From Rhyacophila brunnea (lineage: Eukaryota; Arthropoda; Insecta; Trichoptera; Rhyacophilidae): DNA of 64,000 nt. A program made the position numbers and the translations under genes. Location: assembly GCA_022495005.1 (NCBI GenBank), contig JAGYXB010000456.1, forward strand, positions 930,001-994,000, in the 5' to 3' direction. The notes below the pieces were generated by a model. That model did no database searches. It saw only the letters and a program-made list of their open reading frames with translations, and was not told the origin of the DNA. This document shows positions 1-12,620 of this stretch, one piece after another (positions within the stretch are counted from its first letter, which is position 1; each line of letters begins with the position of its first letter).

Positions 1-43
1 TTGCATTCAAAGTACGAAATAACAAGCACTACCATCAGACTAC

Positions 44-284
44 ACCCACGATAGCCAAGCGGCTTAAGCGTCGGCCTATACCGTCAAGGGTCCCAGGTTC
101 GAATCCTGTCTCTGGCAAGTATACATATTGTTTTTCAATTTGTGTATAAGTCAGAGTATGGACCTAATAGGTTGAGCAAGTGGCTGACATCCATTTCTCG
201 TAAAAGCAAAATGTGTTAATACAAACCTCTACCCTGTGGAAGTCCATATGATCTTATTAGGATCGGACATGGTCGGAAAAAAAA
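44..284 (+). repeat. tRNA-derived SINE, family 1, copy 1
   Basis: Starts with a tRNA-like head that has an A-box-like segment and the B box GGTTCGAATCC. A conserved body of about 170 bp follows, with the blocks CCTAATAGGTTGAGCAAGTG and GGATCGGACATGGTCG, and an A-rich end. Seven copies occur in the window. The head resembles a leucine/serine-type tRNA but is not a working tRNA. Confidence 0.8.
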
Positions 285-449
285 CAATCAGAGGTCACAA
301 GTTCGTGCCGCAGATGGCATTGACTTTTAATCATGTCGCATACTGAAACTTGTCTCGACTGCAACACATCGAATTTGTCTATGTGATTTTGTCATTCACA
401 AAACACATGTAACTTAATGTACTACCACACATAGCATAGGTGCAACATT

Positions 450-630
450 TTTGGCTTCCTGTAAAGTAAACCGACAAGAACCGTGTTTTATTTAAACATG
501 AATTTTATATCAGTACTATACGACCCTAAGAGGTTGGACGGTCTGTAATATACGACCATATATATTTCCGATACAACATTTCACGGTCAAGTGTTATACG
601 GCGAACTGCATACGTACAAAATTCCGGACA
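450..630. repeat. Repeat G, partial copy
   Basis: Carries TGGCTTCCTGTAAAGTAAAC, AGAGGTTGGACGGTC and CATACGTACAAAATTCCGGA from the right half of repeat G. Confidence 0.55.
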
Positions 631-679
631 TGGTTTTAACGAACGATGGTCTAAGGTTTATTAAACATGTTTCTAGTGA

Positions 680-1190
680 TGTTAAATGTGTAATCGTGAT
701 GTCTGACATGTGCTGAAATCAGTGCATAGTATATGAAAATATAAACTATTATGTGAATACGTGAAAAACCTTTGTACGTTTGTGTATGTCGTGTGTAATG
801 TGCTGTGAAAATAGTGACTGGATAAATCTAGCGTGGAGGTGGCTGCATCCGCGTCTCTCCGTTGACGCGGAGCTCTTCGAAGACCTGCCGGGTCATCTTC
901 CTCCTTCCCGCAAGTCCGCCAAGTGAAATAGGCTGGGATGGCCATGCCTACTATGTAAATGGTGACAAGCGCAAAACCGGGCTAGTCTGCCATCGTCGTA
1001 GCCGGTGGTCTCTTGTCCGGTCGCCGTAGAGTTCATGATGTCGTGGTGATGACGCTGCGAGTGAATTTCATGATGCTGGGATGTCGAAACGGAGAAGGTT
1101 TGAAGATCTGAAGGTTGCGTGGTTTTCAAAGTCGGGGTCACCACTTTGGGGAGTATGATAAGCTAGGCAGGTGAGTTGATTGCGCGGCGG
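680..1190. other. GC-rich patch, no gene recognised
   Basis: The stretch 835-1140 is much richer in GC than its surroundings. Open reading frames exist on the minus strand but show no known domain, signal peptide or clear splice sites. It may be the internal part of a repeat ending in K. Confidence 0.3.
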
Positions 1191-1560
1191 TAGCGGAGAT
1201 GGATGTAGATGTTTATTGTCTTGATGAAGAGTGACAAAGGGCTACAATGGTAGGAGTAAAGATTAACGGTGCAGAGTAATTGCGGTGAGCTCGTACTCCG
1301 GCCAAGCCGCGATCCGCAGCGACGACTACCGATTTACTGTTAACTATAATACTAAGAGTGACGGTGATCGAGTGAGAAGTGAGGTGACTGTGTCAAGTGA
1401 CGAGTCAGGGTGAGTTCTTCTCAACTGTCTTTCGTTATTTATATAAATGAAATCAATACATTACAAAAGTCATTGTCGCAATTAAATAAATCATATTAGA
1501 CACTGTTGATCTAGGTTATGATTGAGGAAATGCTGACAACCGCAACTCCGATTTGTTTTG
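1191..1560. repeat. Repeat K, copy 1
   Basis: Shares long blocks with intron 3 of gene B: ATGGTAGGAGTAAAGATTAA, GACTACCGAT..ACTGTTAACT and, further on, AATCAATACATTACA. The flanks at 680-1190 are GC-rich and may belong to the same older element. Confidence 0.5.
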
Positions 1561-2624
1561 AAATCAAAACATGAATATTGATGTGTGTCGCACTTGTAAT
1601 GCTGAGTGGTATGATTACTACAGTTCAATGAAAACAAATAACTATGACTGACAAATTTTAGTGTGCACTAGTTATGTCGAAGAACAGCCTACCTCCACCC
1701 CTCGCCACGGGGCCGCAGGTAGAATAGGAAAATTCGACGGCACATTCATAGATTCTGCTTTTCGCTGTCAGTCATTCGCTTCGGCTAGCCATGTGACGTC
1801 ACTGTCCTGACATGGTCCCGCCTGTGTATGAGGAAGAGAGTTGCAACATTAGCCGTCAGTTTTGATTTATGAGCATGTGCCAGTCGAGGCGGTTTTGTAT
1901 GTGCGACCGGGCTTAATAAAACGATGCACAGGAAGAAAAACATACTATTAACAAAAGTTATTATAAACTATATATAATTTACTTATTAGATTGTATGTAT
2001 ATTATAGTATCTAGTAGGTATATAATATAAAACTAAAAGGTAAGCTAAAAGCTGTAACGTTTTTCTGTCTCGCTCATAATACCTTTTCTTCAAATTCCCG
2101 TATTCCAAATTCGATGATGAAAAAAAATGATAATGTTATAGATATCACGCCAGAACATAGCACACAAAAGTAAACCTAGCTTTATCACTTTTTTCAATTT
2201 CGCCATACATTTCGGTCCACCAATTTAAAAACTATTTGTCAGAATTACTATTAAATATAAGATTTACCAAAATTTTATTTGGTAAAGCCATTTCTGTGTG
2301 TAGAAATGAACTTGTTTGTTGCGTTCTTTACGCACAAATTGATACCAGAATTGCTTCGATCAGAATATGAGGTATTCTCTCGCTACTGTGGTCTCAAGCA
2401 TTGTAAATCGATCAAAAGCAGAGGTTCGCGGCACGGTTTCTCCCGCCACCTGATGAGGTCAGGGCAATAATATTATGTGTGATGGATAAAAAGCAAGGAC
2501 CGACCCGTCCAATTATATATTTACATTAAACGTAGGTAATGCTTATTCTTGAAGAGTATTTGCTTACCATTAAATATTTTTTAATTAATTCTATTCATGA
2601 TTTGTTTATTGGATTTGGTTATTG

Positions 2625-2842
2625 TATTTTTTTTGTAACCTCTGACTAGATATATAGGTAATGGAGTTTTTACCTACTTTATTGTATTGATTTACTATAT
2701 AAGGTAGATTTAAGAGTATTCGTTGTCAGTGTGTGTTTGCCTTTGGTGAGTGTACACGACGCCTGAAGATGCCGAAAGGCGAAACCCGGGTTGCGAGAAA
2801 CGACTTAAATGGAATAGTACAGAGCTTGAATCCATTAGAATT
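2625..2842. repeat. Repeat F, partial copy
   Basis: Matches the right part of the element at 56716-57014 (GTAATGGAGTTTTTACCTAC, TGTGTTTGCCTTTGGTGAGT, GATGCCGAAAGGCGAAACCC). The left inverted repeat is missing. Confidence 0.6.
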
Positions 2843-2945
2843 TAGACTCTACTCACATTAAATACGGATACATATTTCAAATTTACATTCACGTGTTTTT
2901 GTCAGGTATGTATTTTAATGTTGATACCTTATAACTAGCCCCCCC

Positions 2946-2968
2946 CCTAACCTAACCTAACCCCTAAC
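2946..2968 (-). repeat. Short TTAGG-like tract
   Basis: CCTAACCTAACCTAACCCCT. The unit is the insect telomere repeat, but the tract is tiny and interstitial. Confidence 0.5.
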
Positions 2969-3120
2969 CCCCGTTTCATACGGAGTGAATATTATCGCAC
3001 CGTATAAAGTCACGCCACCATTTTCAATACACACGTCGACGATAGTATTCGCTAAGTGTGAAACGTGGGTAAGGCAGTGTTGATCAAAAAAAAAATGTTT
3101 ATAATCGATATATTTTACAG

Positions 3121-6040
3121 CGCGTTGGACCCAGATTCGTGTCAAGTTTGCCTTCAGTAGATTTGTGGAAAATGTGGATGCCTTTTGGATTGTTCGCAAT
3201 ACCCAGAAAGATGCCGAGGTGGACAAATGGGTGAAGGTGGAATGCCCTAATTCACTTGGTCTCACCACTCTTTGCTTATCTCAAGAGGATGTACGAGTCT
3301 GCGCTTTGTATGATGTTCAGGGGTCCATTGCTGGTATTCAATGTGCTGTAAGTATCTACCACGAAAATACGTCCACATAGAAGATACTTAGTATTATTAC
3401 CACTGTTAAGAAATTATTTATTTATCTATTTAGAAAAGAGTATTATGGCATTGGCCAATGCGCCATAATACATAGTACAAATAACAACCAATATAACAAG
3501 AAAGTAGATAAATAATAAAATTGTAATATAAAAAATATTTCATTGTCTAGATCCCACGTACAGACGTAGAAGGCAAAGGAATCCCTTATGACTTCAATGA
3601 CTTCGGTGTTTTTGAGAAGAAAAAGATTAACCAGGTCGAATACTGGACATCAACTTTCCTCATTGTCAGTCCGGAGACCATCAAGAAGGGTAGAAAAAAT
3701 GTCGGCATCCCTCTTGGAGATGGACTCTGGTTCAAGAATGGAACATCTTTCACTGAAGTTCATACAGATGAGGCTGAAATTGCTTCACAGGCGCTCTACA
3801 CCAAGCAAAACTGCTTGCCTAATATGGGTAAGTTTTATAACTTACTAGCGTTAATACCCGGCATCACTTAGAGCCTTAGGGGATTTCCCATGGCATTTGT
3901 GTATTTTTACTGTTCCATATTACATTACGAATTATGAATATTATGTTGTTTGTTCTCTTGCTAATAGTGTCAAGACTAGGGATTCCAACCCCGAGCTATT
4001 TTCGATACCTATGAATCCCGGGATTGATAAACATAATCCCGAAACTTTCGGGATTGATATTATATCAATTTTTATGGAAACTAAAATAAAAACGAAAATA
4101 TAACAGAAAAAATACTCTTAATAACAAATAACTACATTAGAAATAAACTGAGTTTGAATGAAATTTGATTCATACCCATGTGTGAGCTCCCGATTCATTT
4201 TATTTTTTCACATAAATTAATAAAAATGAGAAAGATTGGGAAAAAAACAATGCTTAGCACTATTAACAAAGTAATTCCACCATGATGTCATACGTTTTAC
4301 GGCAGTTTAATATTTGTCTGACTAATTAGATTTATGAAGCGGAAAGGCCATACGTACACCATGATTTGATTTACTATTTTAAATCTCGCTAACCCATTAT
4401 TATACTTCTCAAGTCTTTACTATCAGAAACAGCAATCTTATATTAAATTCACATTATTATTTACATTATAATATTATTTACTCCATTAAACTTATGTATT
4501 TCCACGATTAAACGTATACAATATTAACGTATAACGTATAATTATATTATTTTTGACTGATTTTATAAATGTTATTTGTAAATATAAAATTTTTATTGAT
4601 ACAATTGAAAAAAATGCCAATCCCGGGATGGTCAAATTGTAATCCCGAAATTCCGGAACAGAATTTTGGCTCGGGATTGGATTCCCTAGTCAAGACTTTA
4701 TAGGATCTGATTGTACATTTTTTTATATTTCTGGTAGGTACAGCGATAACAACTTCAGGCCTGTTTTTCTTTGTAGACACCTATGACTCTTATGATTTGG
4801 AGAAACCTTTGACATCTTCCACTTTCCGGAAAGATACCTGACTCCATTGAAAGATTAAATAATATAATATGTGAGAGTCGGCATATTTTTACAAGTTCCC
4901 AACATATGGGTCGTGACCCCGAAGAGGGTCGCGACGGGTCGGTCGCCAACTTATACAGTCAACTAAAAAAAATATTTACTCTAATGCAATTATTTTAAGT
5001 TTGAATTTTTTTAAATTAAAATAAGTGTAATCTAGGTACGCTATTCTTTCACAGTTGGTTGAAACATGTGTTGAGAGTTTCGTCAGGCGAAAAATAAATC
5101 TTGGAAACATTGCTATGTTTAAGAAACTCTGCAGTGTGGTAGATGAATCTGAAGATGAAATAAATGAAAATTTGAAGGAGGAGATTACTGGGCATCTTGA
5201 ATCCCTTGAAAACGAACTTCAGCGTTACTTCCATGAGCTGAAAGAAGAAGAAACTACATTGACACGAAATCCATTCTCTGCTTTGTAATGATGAAGATGC
5301 TGTCAGATAAAGTATTGTGATCGCGTGAAAATGTGACCTCGAGATTTTGACTGATTTGTATCGAATATCGTTCAGTGATCACATTTTAATGATTTTTTTT
5401 CAAATACTGAAATATTTCGCGGTTCCCTGGCAGGAGCTCCAGGGCCAGGTTTGAGAAGTACAGGTCTAGCCGGCGCAATACACAAGTTACATGACGTTTA
5501 TTTGTTTATACATTTTTAAAATAGTGTAAGCACGATACTACACACTTTTAAGTTGTTTAACTGCATGCATGTCTGGCATACATGAAAAAATACGAAATGT
5601 AATAATTTATTGTTCATTCATATTGTGATGTTTTAAATATAGGAACGCATTATTACTACGATATGTACAAGACATCCCACTGTGGAAATTTTCAACCCTT
5701 CTTCCTGATGACCAAAGATGGAAGCATGGATGGTATCGGCTGGCAATTTTTCGGAAAAACAAAGTACGTTGACAGAGACTGGTATGACAATATCAATCGC
5801 CAGGCCGTTGAGTTGACTGTCCCTAACGGACCTAAATGCTTGGGAGACTGGACGGATAAGTACGGAGTCATCTCTGTTCATTTTTATTTCGTGGAAAAAC
5901 CATGGGAGATCAAGTGTTGTCAAGAAAAAGAAAGTGCGGTTCCTATCTCTAATGTTTTGTTGACCGGTCTATATACTGTTGCAAGTATTGGAGATTACGT
6001 AAAAAACATGATCAGTAGCTGGTCTTCATTTTTTAATTAA
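3121..6040 (+). CDS. Gene A: secreted-protein paralog, exons 2-4 (exon 1 not found)
   Basis: Exons are 3121-3347, 3551-3827 and 5643-6040 (TAA stop). Each is bounded by AG and GT (donors GTAAGT, GTAAGT; last acceptor ATATAG). Exon 2 reads from WTQIRVKF to VCALYDVQGSIAGIQCA. Exon 3 runs from IPRTDVEGKGIPYDF to TKQNCLPNMG. Exon 4 contains GIGWQFFGKTKYVDRDWYD and a C-terminal tail ending SSWSSFFN. Exon lengths and phases match genes B and C exactly, which is strong evidence for the model. Exon 2 needs a phase-1 donor upstream, as in B and C, but no signal-peptide exon was seen in 1-3120. It may lie outside the window or be lost. The frame is intact, with nine cysteines against six in B and C, and an NGTS glycosylation sequon in exon 3. 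By content it is closer to C than to B. Intron 3 (3828-5642) holds a hAT MITE and a hAT transposase scrap. Function unknown; I do not recognise the family. Confidence 0.8.
3977..4688. mobile_element. hAT-type MITE in intron 3 of gene A
   Basis: Terminal repeats TAGGGATTCCAACCCCGAG and, inverted, TAGGGAATCCAATCCCGAG. A perfect 8-bp target duplication GTCAAGAC sits at 3969-3976 and 4689-4696. No transposase inside. Confidence 0.88.
5049..5288 (+). pseudogene. hAT transposase fragment (ZBED/SCAND3-like)
   Basis: An open stretch of about 77 residues in intron 3 of gene A. Segments such as KEEITGHLESLENELQRYF and LTRNPFSAL match what I know of the middle region of hAT transposases annotated as ZBED5/SCAND3-like proteins. 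The rest of the transposase is missing. Upstream at about 4897, TTCCCAACATATGGGTCG resembles a hAT terminus. Confidence 0.6.
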
Positions 6041-6335
6041 TGGCTGACGTGTCGTGTAAAGTTAAAAATTAAGATTTTTTTACATATTTCAGAGCTGAAT
6101 CATCACTACTTCATATAATAGTATATAGCGATGGCGAACCTTTTAATGCTTACATGCTAAAATATTCGTAATGTTGAGTGGCGTGCCAATGGTTAATATT
6201 GGGGGTAAATTATAAATTAGGAACCGCATTATTAGTAGTATTAATTGATTATAATTTTTTTATTTCTGCCCTGCCGTCTCCATAAAGTGATAAAAACATT
6301 TTTAAATGCGACATTTGTTATTATGCAATAGGCTT

Positions 6336-6724
6336 TAGAAAGGAAAAGGGGCGTAATCCACACAAATCAAATTTTACACGAGGCACAGGGACGTTTTGTT
6401 ATGGTTTTCGGTCAAATTTAAAATGCGAAACAGACATCACTTTGAAGTGCATGATAATTATTATTAATTCCGTTTTTATATCCCTACTTTGATAAGTATT
6501 AATTATTATTTTAATTAAAGAAACGCCAAAAAATATGATGGTGAAGTCGTTTTTCCCACTTCACTTGATTTTTTTTTAATTGCCAGCTAAATTTAGATAA
6601 TAAATTGACGTTTGCACCTTACATCCTTTGGACACAACGTGTACCTATTTAGTCGTGTACAACATTATTATACAATAAAATCTATTTTGAAAAAAACTGA
6701 GGGTTGCGCCCTTTTCCTGTCTCC
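6336..6724. mobile_element. TA-type MITE (family H), copy 1
   Basis: Inverted ends TAGAAAGGAAAAGGGGCGTA and the reverse of CCTTTTCCTGTCTCC. Copies 2 and 3 have the same layout and about the same length. The TA at the outer edges suggests a TA target duplication (mariner-like). Confidence 0.7.
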
Positions 6725-7190
6725 AGTCGATATTATACATGTTGTTGAAACCTCAATTAAATGCGATGTTTATTCTTATACAAGCATAAGAGTTATCTAG
6801 TTAAACATACATATTCATTAGAAAAACCGAGGATAAACCGCAAAAAATATGATATTTATGAATTTACAAGTAGAAGGTAAGGTATAACCACCCACAATAC
6901 CTTGCTGGTGAGAAAACTAATGACAAGTAATTTATATCACAATATATTTGTTTTATTAGAAATTTAATGACTCAAAAACTCTCCAGTGGTAATGTATTTA
7001 AATGCGACTTTTATGCATTTATAATTAGAAACTATGATCACCCAAAAACATTTACTGGTGACAAGCTATTTAAACTTGCTTGTATATATTATTACAATGA
7101 CGACCGTCAGACTGACTCAAGCGCAATATTGCAAGTGTCACGAAGAATAGCCAATATTATGTTCTTGTAAAAAAATGTAAATTTATTTTA

Positions 7191-7304
7191 TTAACCCATA
7201 GCTTACGGGCCGCACAAAATTGTGTTTTTGCTAATTACTTTTCAAATGCAAATTAACACGTTAATTACAAAATTAATTAAAAGGGCCCGTAAGCATTGTG
7301 TTAA
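7191..7304. mobile_element. 114-bp TTAA MITE, copy 1
   Basis: Bounded by TTAA on both sides, with inverted termini CCCATAGCTTACGGGCC and CACAATGCTTACGGGCC. Identical base for base to 9197-9310. TTAA targets and C-rich ends are typical of piggyBac-type elements. Confidence 0.85.
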
Positions 7305-7499
7305 AATTGATTTCATCTAAGATTCTTTCACGTGCCATAGGTTTGCCACCGATGATATATACCATTATTATGTTTTATCTTTTTTAATCATAGACAATAA
7401 CATTTTATAAACGTCGTCATTTGAAATTGAGAATACTGCCATATATTCTAATTAAATTATGGCATATATAGAAGGTTACATATAAATTGTACGTAAAAC

Positions 7500-7885
7500 A
7501 TTCCACCGTGTCACAGTACGCCGTGAGCTTTCAAATCGGAATAAAATGACAGCATACTATACGGTCTCCAATGTTATTAGATTCAATATGATTAATTCAA
7601 TTTTCATAGCTGATTTTGGCAAAATTCATGAATTCAAGAATGAAAACCTAACCAAACAAATTTAATAATCCAGTATATTGGCTATTTTCAAAAAATGTCT
7701 GCTGCTGGCTTCCTGTAAAGTGTAAACCGATAAGAAACGTATTTTATGTAGACATTAATATTATGTCAGTACTATACGACCCAAAGAGGTTGGACGGTCT
7801 TTCATATACGGGCATATATTTCCGATACAACATTTCACGGTGAAGGATACGGTGAACTGCATACGTACAAGTTTCGGGACACGAA
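7500..7885. repeat. Repeat G, copy 1
   Basis: About 385 bp with blocks ATACGGTCTCCAATGTTATT, TGGCTTCCTGTAAAGTGTAA, AGAGGTTGGACGGTC and TTCCGATACAACATTTCACG. The reverse copy at 27829-28225 has the same order. Confidence 0.6.
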
Positions 7886-8666
7886 TATAGAATGTAAAAT
7901 ATTTCTCCAAACTTACTAGTTAATGGCCTCGATTTGAGTTACCCCATTTCCATCCGTCGTGTATATGAAGCCGCATTTGTGCACGGCCGCCTTCCATGAT
8001 TCTAAAAACGCGTCAGACTGAAATTTTTTTAGTGCCACGCTTCCTTGTCCCGAGACGAAACTGCATGGGACTGATGTAGCAATCATGCACCATGGTGCTT
8101 AAAGAAAGAGTTTAGACTATAAAAAAAATCTTTACTTAATGACCAATCCAAAGTTTACCAATAATATGGCACTGTGAAATATTAAAAATTAATATTGCAC
8201 GTATTGAAAAAAGAATTATTATAAAGGACCATTTAGTCTAATGTACCAAAATATGGCTGAATTCTCATTTTTAACGTTTATTTACCCTATAATATTAATT
8301 ACATGACAATAATATGATCATGACATGTTGATTTCAACGATGAAAAAAGACAGGTCATTATAATAGAATTCTTCATTTTTGACCTTTACATGGTACAATA
8401 TTTCTTAAATACTTAAGGGCCCTGCCACTCTAAACAGAATTACGGGAAAAAATGTCCTGTTTCTGCGTGTTTTCCGCAATATACATAATATTATATATTG
8501 ACATACCTATAGATACATAATACTTGTTGTTATGATCAATTTTTAAAATCAGAAGAATTAAAAAAAAACCTTCGCTAAAAACGGTTAAGTAATGAAAACG
8601 AAAAAAAAATGACATAACATCTATCGGTGCGCGAAAAGATAAGGGAGATATGTTTAGACTCTAAAG

Positions 8667-9562
8667 CAGGGGTTCACAAACTTTTTCGTCAAAAGGACAA
8701 TTTTGAAATCAAAAATTTTCTGTTTTTTTTTTTTAATAAAAATAAAATTTCATTGTGTAAACTTATATTTTTAACTAAATATACATTATTATTACTCTTG
8801 TTAAAATACTAAAAAATAATATTTAATTTTTTCACCATGTGATTTATGCAATTGTTTGTTTGAAACTAAATCCTGCAATTTAGTGTCAAATTTTGGGGTG
8901 TGAATATGCAAAATACCTGTTAATTTTGTTCTTAAGTTTGATTTATTAATGCTCATTGTAAAAAACGTTTTTTCACAAATATGGTTATCTCCAAACCAAA
9001 TAAATAAGCCACTATTTGATGATCATGTTTAACTATATTTGGATATTCCTTAAGTGAAAGTCCTTTATAGAATTCAATTAAATTCTTATCACGATAAGAT
9101 GCTTTTGCTTCCATGTTATCATGCAAATCAATTGATTCAAACAGAATATTTACGGGAACAGCGTCCGCGTTACATGAAAAGAGATCTTGAAAATTATTAA
9201 CCCATAGCTTACGGGCCGCACAAAATTGTGTTTTTGCTAATTACTTTTCAAATGCAAATTAACACGTTAATTACAAAATTAATTAAAAGGGCCCGTAAGC
9301 ATTGTGTTAAAATTCATTTGATGTTTCTTTAAAAACCAAGAAGCGCTTAGAAAATTCATCTAACATAATGTACATTGAATGATCCTTGAGTATTTTTCTG
9401 ATCGCATTTCCACATACACAACTAATATTATCTAAGTGTCTGACCATTCATTCTTGCCAGAGTATATTTAATTTTAAATGTAATTTTTAATATTCGATAT
9501 GAAGAATAAAAAATAATACATATTTCACATAAATCTCGCGGGACACACTTTGTGAACCCCTG
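8667..9562 (-). mobile_element. hAT element with decayed transposase
   Basis: Terminal repeats CAGGGGTTCACAAA at both ends in inverted orientation. A perfect 8-bp duplication CTCTAAAG lies at 8659-8666 and 9563-9570. On the minus strand the inside keeps transposase-like peptide scraps such as KASYRDKNLIEFYKGLS. It hosts a nested 114-bp TTAA MITE at 9197-9310. Confidence 0.88.
9197..9310. mobile_element. 114-bp TTAA MITE, copy 2
   Basis: Identical to 7191-7304 including the flanking TTAA. It is inserted inside the hAT at 8667-9562, so it is younger than that element. Confidence 0.85.
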
Positions 9563-9850
9563 CTCTAAAGATTGAGTTTTGGACAAAGTTGAATGTGAAT
9601 GTCTTCTACCTTTATGTAGGCTGAGAGGCAATGATTTGACTCATTTGTTTTGTCATTAAATGTATGTATGTGGTACGGATAATCGTACCTAAATATGTAC
9701 ATATTTAACTCATTTGGAAATTGAATATCTTATTTTTATTTTCCTTTCGCACATAAATATATAGTTAAAAAATTATAAAAACTTACAATAAAAAGTTTAT
9801 TTTATAAAATATTTATTTAAAATTTGGTTTTCACTGCATAATATCGAATG

Positions 9851-10214
9851 TAGAAAGGAAAAAAGACGAAATCCACACAAATCAAATTTTACAAGAGACA
9901 CAAAAACGTTTTTGTTGTGGTTTTCAGTCAAAGGTTAAATACAACGTATACATAACCATGAAGTGCATAATAATAATTATTAATTTGGTTTTTATATCCC
10001 TAATCTGTTATTAATTATTAAGTTAATTAAAGAAAAACCAACAAAAATTATGGTTAAGTCGTTTTTCCCACATCACTTCCCTCTTTTTTTTAATTGCTTG
10101 GTAAATTTTGATAATAAATCAGCATTTGCAGCTTACATCTTTTTCGCGTACAACAATATTATTCAATAAAACCTATTTTAAAAAAACTGAGGGTTACGTC
10201 CTTTTTCCTTTCTA
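9851..10214. mobile_element. TA-type MITE (family H), copy 2
   Basis: The best-preserved ends of the family: TAGAAAGGAAAAAAGACG at the left and its inverted match ending CCTTTCTA at 10214. Confidence 0.75.
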
Positions 10215-10570
10215 CTGTCTACATATAGATTAAACTTAAATAACAATACTGTTTATCACATGAAATAACACATACGATAAACACTGAAGACCTAGAAAAG
10301 ATAAATCGATGTTTTCACATTTTATAATAATCGTTTGAAGATAATTATATTGTCTGAAACCGATTTAATATTCCTTCTACCTTTCTTTACAAGCTGTCGT
10401 CAAGTTAACACCACCCTTTTACTATCTGCAGCAATAAATTATAAGTCATCTCTTATTTAGGTATCTACCAATAAGTCATCTCTTCATCTTCGTATAACAA
10501 ATTGTTGTAGACCGTTAGGTCGTTTTTATTCAGATTCTTTAGATTTTTGCGAAATTAAGACCTAGTTATT

Positions 10571-10771
10571 TCACAATGTCATGGAAAGTTTGCCTGGAAG
10601 ATGACAACCAGCTGGTATTTCGAGCAATGGGATCCTAGTTTCACCCATCTTTTCCCGTGTGAATTTAATATTTTTCGTTTTATTCACCATCTGAGCACAT
10701 ACGCAACTACTCAAATTTCTTGGATCTGCCCAAAATACAGTCGTTGAAATGTCAGTATGTGTCAAGTACAA
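10571..10771 (-). other. Coding-like orphan reading frame
   Basis: The minus strand encodes VFWADPRNLSSCVCAQMVN and then IPLLEIPAGCHLPGKLSMTL before a stop. The composition looks protein-like, but no AG acceptor directly precedes it and no partner exon was seen. It could be an exon relic or a retrotransposon scrap. Confidence 0.2.
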
Positions 10772-11049
10772 TTCAAATAAACAATTATAAAATAAACAAA
10801 GTCTTTGATTTCTTCACAACCTTTGTTCACATATCCAAATCACAATATTAAATGTAAAAATTATATTAACGTACGATTAAGAATAATATTCTCAATAATA
10901 CTATACTAGCTACCGGGAACAACTCCCTACGTGAGCAAATCTGGTATGGTATGAGATTTTCTATTAGGTAATGAAACATAAAATTAATACAGTGGACATG
11001 TCAAATTTTGTTTTTTTATAATACATGAAAGTGTAGATAAATCGACTAT

Positions 11050-11397
11050 TAAAAGGAAAAAGGACTTAATCCACATAGATCAAATCTTATGAAAGTGTAA
11101 TAACATTTTTGTTATGGTTTTTGATTGAAGTTAAGATGTAAAATAGGCATAAGCTTGAAGTGCATGACAATTAATAATTCGGTTTTTATATACCCAATCT
11201 GATATTAATTATTAAACTAATAAAAGTCTTTTCTTCCATTTCACTTTCTTATTTTTTTTTACGAAAAAAAATTAGATAATAATTTGGCATTTGCAGCTTA
11301 CATCATTTAGACACAACGTGTATTTAGTCGTGTACAACGTTATTATCCAATGAAATCTACATGAAAAAAATGTAGATTAAATCCTTTTTCCTTTCTA
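11050..11397. mobile_element. TA-type MITE (family H), copy 3
   Basis: Left end AAAAGGAAAAAGGACTTAAT, right end AATCCTTTTTCCTTTCTA. Internal blocks (ACACAACGTGTATTTAGTCG) match copy 1. Confidence 0.7.
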
Positions 11398-11399
11398 TA

Positions 11400-12620
11400 G
11401 TTGAAGTATCTGTTAAAAAATAATTGGTAAAAAAGTTAATAATGTTTACCTTGCCCATATTATACCCATTCTTGTTAGATGGCTATTCTTATATCTATAC
11501 TTGCCAAAAATTGAATATATTATAATATGTATCAAAAGTCGACAGAAAAAATATATTTAATGAATTTGAGGGCACCCAAGTTATTTTGCTAAAGAAATAA
11601 TACCACTACATGCCTGCAGGTGGGTCCAATCACTTCTATATAATTACATTTATTATGCTGTTGTAGTACATTACAATTTCTTTGAAGGTTTACCTTGCCC
11701 ATTCGACATCCAAATTTGTTAGATAAGCAATAATTCTTAGAATTCTGATCTTACTAATTTTGGAAAAAAATGAATGCAAATTTATCTTAATTATTTATCA
11801 AAATAATTATTTAGATGACAGAGAAAATGAATTGTAAAAATTCTCAGGGTATCCAAGTTAGCAATAAATATTCATAAATGCGTTTTTAAAATGACACTTT
11901 CTGACATTAGAGAATAGATTATCAGATAAACACAATTTCTATGCAAGTGACAAGAGATGAAATAGGTATTAGTTGGTTTTTTTTTTTTTTTTAAATCTTA
12001 TATAAAATGATTGGATATCAGAATAATGTATTGTAAATTTGGAATAGTTATATATAAAAACTTAATAGAAAATACCCCTAACGAATTTAATATGTATTAA
12101 CCGAGTCGATGTAGATATATTTATGAAAAAAAATAAAAATCGACGAAGATATTAATTTTAGTAAGTACTTATATGTAGTATAAGTAAGTGTAGTAAGTCT
12201 TTCCCTTACCAGTCAATTAGTTTAGATGGGAAAACATAACAAATTACATTTTTTTAAATACAAGATAACTTGAAATATATAAGAATAAATAACGCAAAGA
12301 AAACAGTAAAGCAATACATATAAATACTTAAAAAAAGACAAATAGGTATATTATAAGTTTCAAGAAAATACAATAAGTTAGATTAATATACCTACTCCAT
12401 TTTAAGAATAATTTATAAAACAATATCCATTTGAGTTCACTCTAGTGTACCTAAGTAGAATATAATATAGATATCTAAAACAATTTTATTACACCCAGTT
12501 ATTGCCGCCCCAATTGACATTTTCAAGGTCATTTAGGCACTGTAACGCAGAGATTGTAATTTATTTTTCAGTTAGTTATCAGTGATACAGAGAGCAGCAC
12601 GAGCAACTGATGATATCCCA
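11400..12620. other. AT-rich intergenic stretch
   Basis: Low-complexity AT-rich DNA with no reading frame, terminal repeats or promoter-like signal that I could support. Confidence 0.5.

Noticed and set aside
2946..2968. A telomere end
   Set aside because: Only about four TTAGG-like units, followed by ordinary gene sequence.
3588..3848. An 86-residue plus-strand reading frame
   Set aside because: It is an out-of-frame shadow of exon 3 of gene A.
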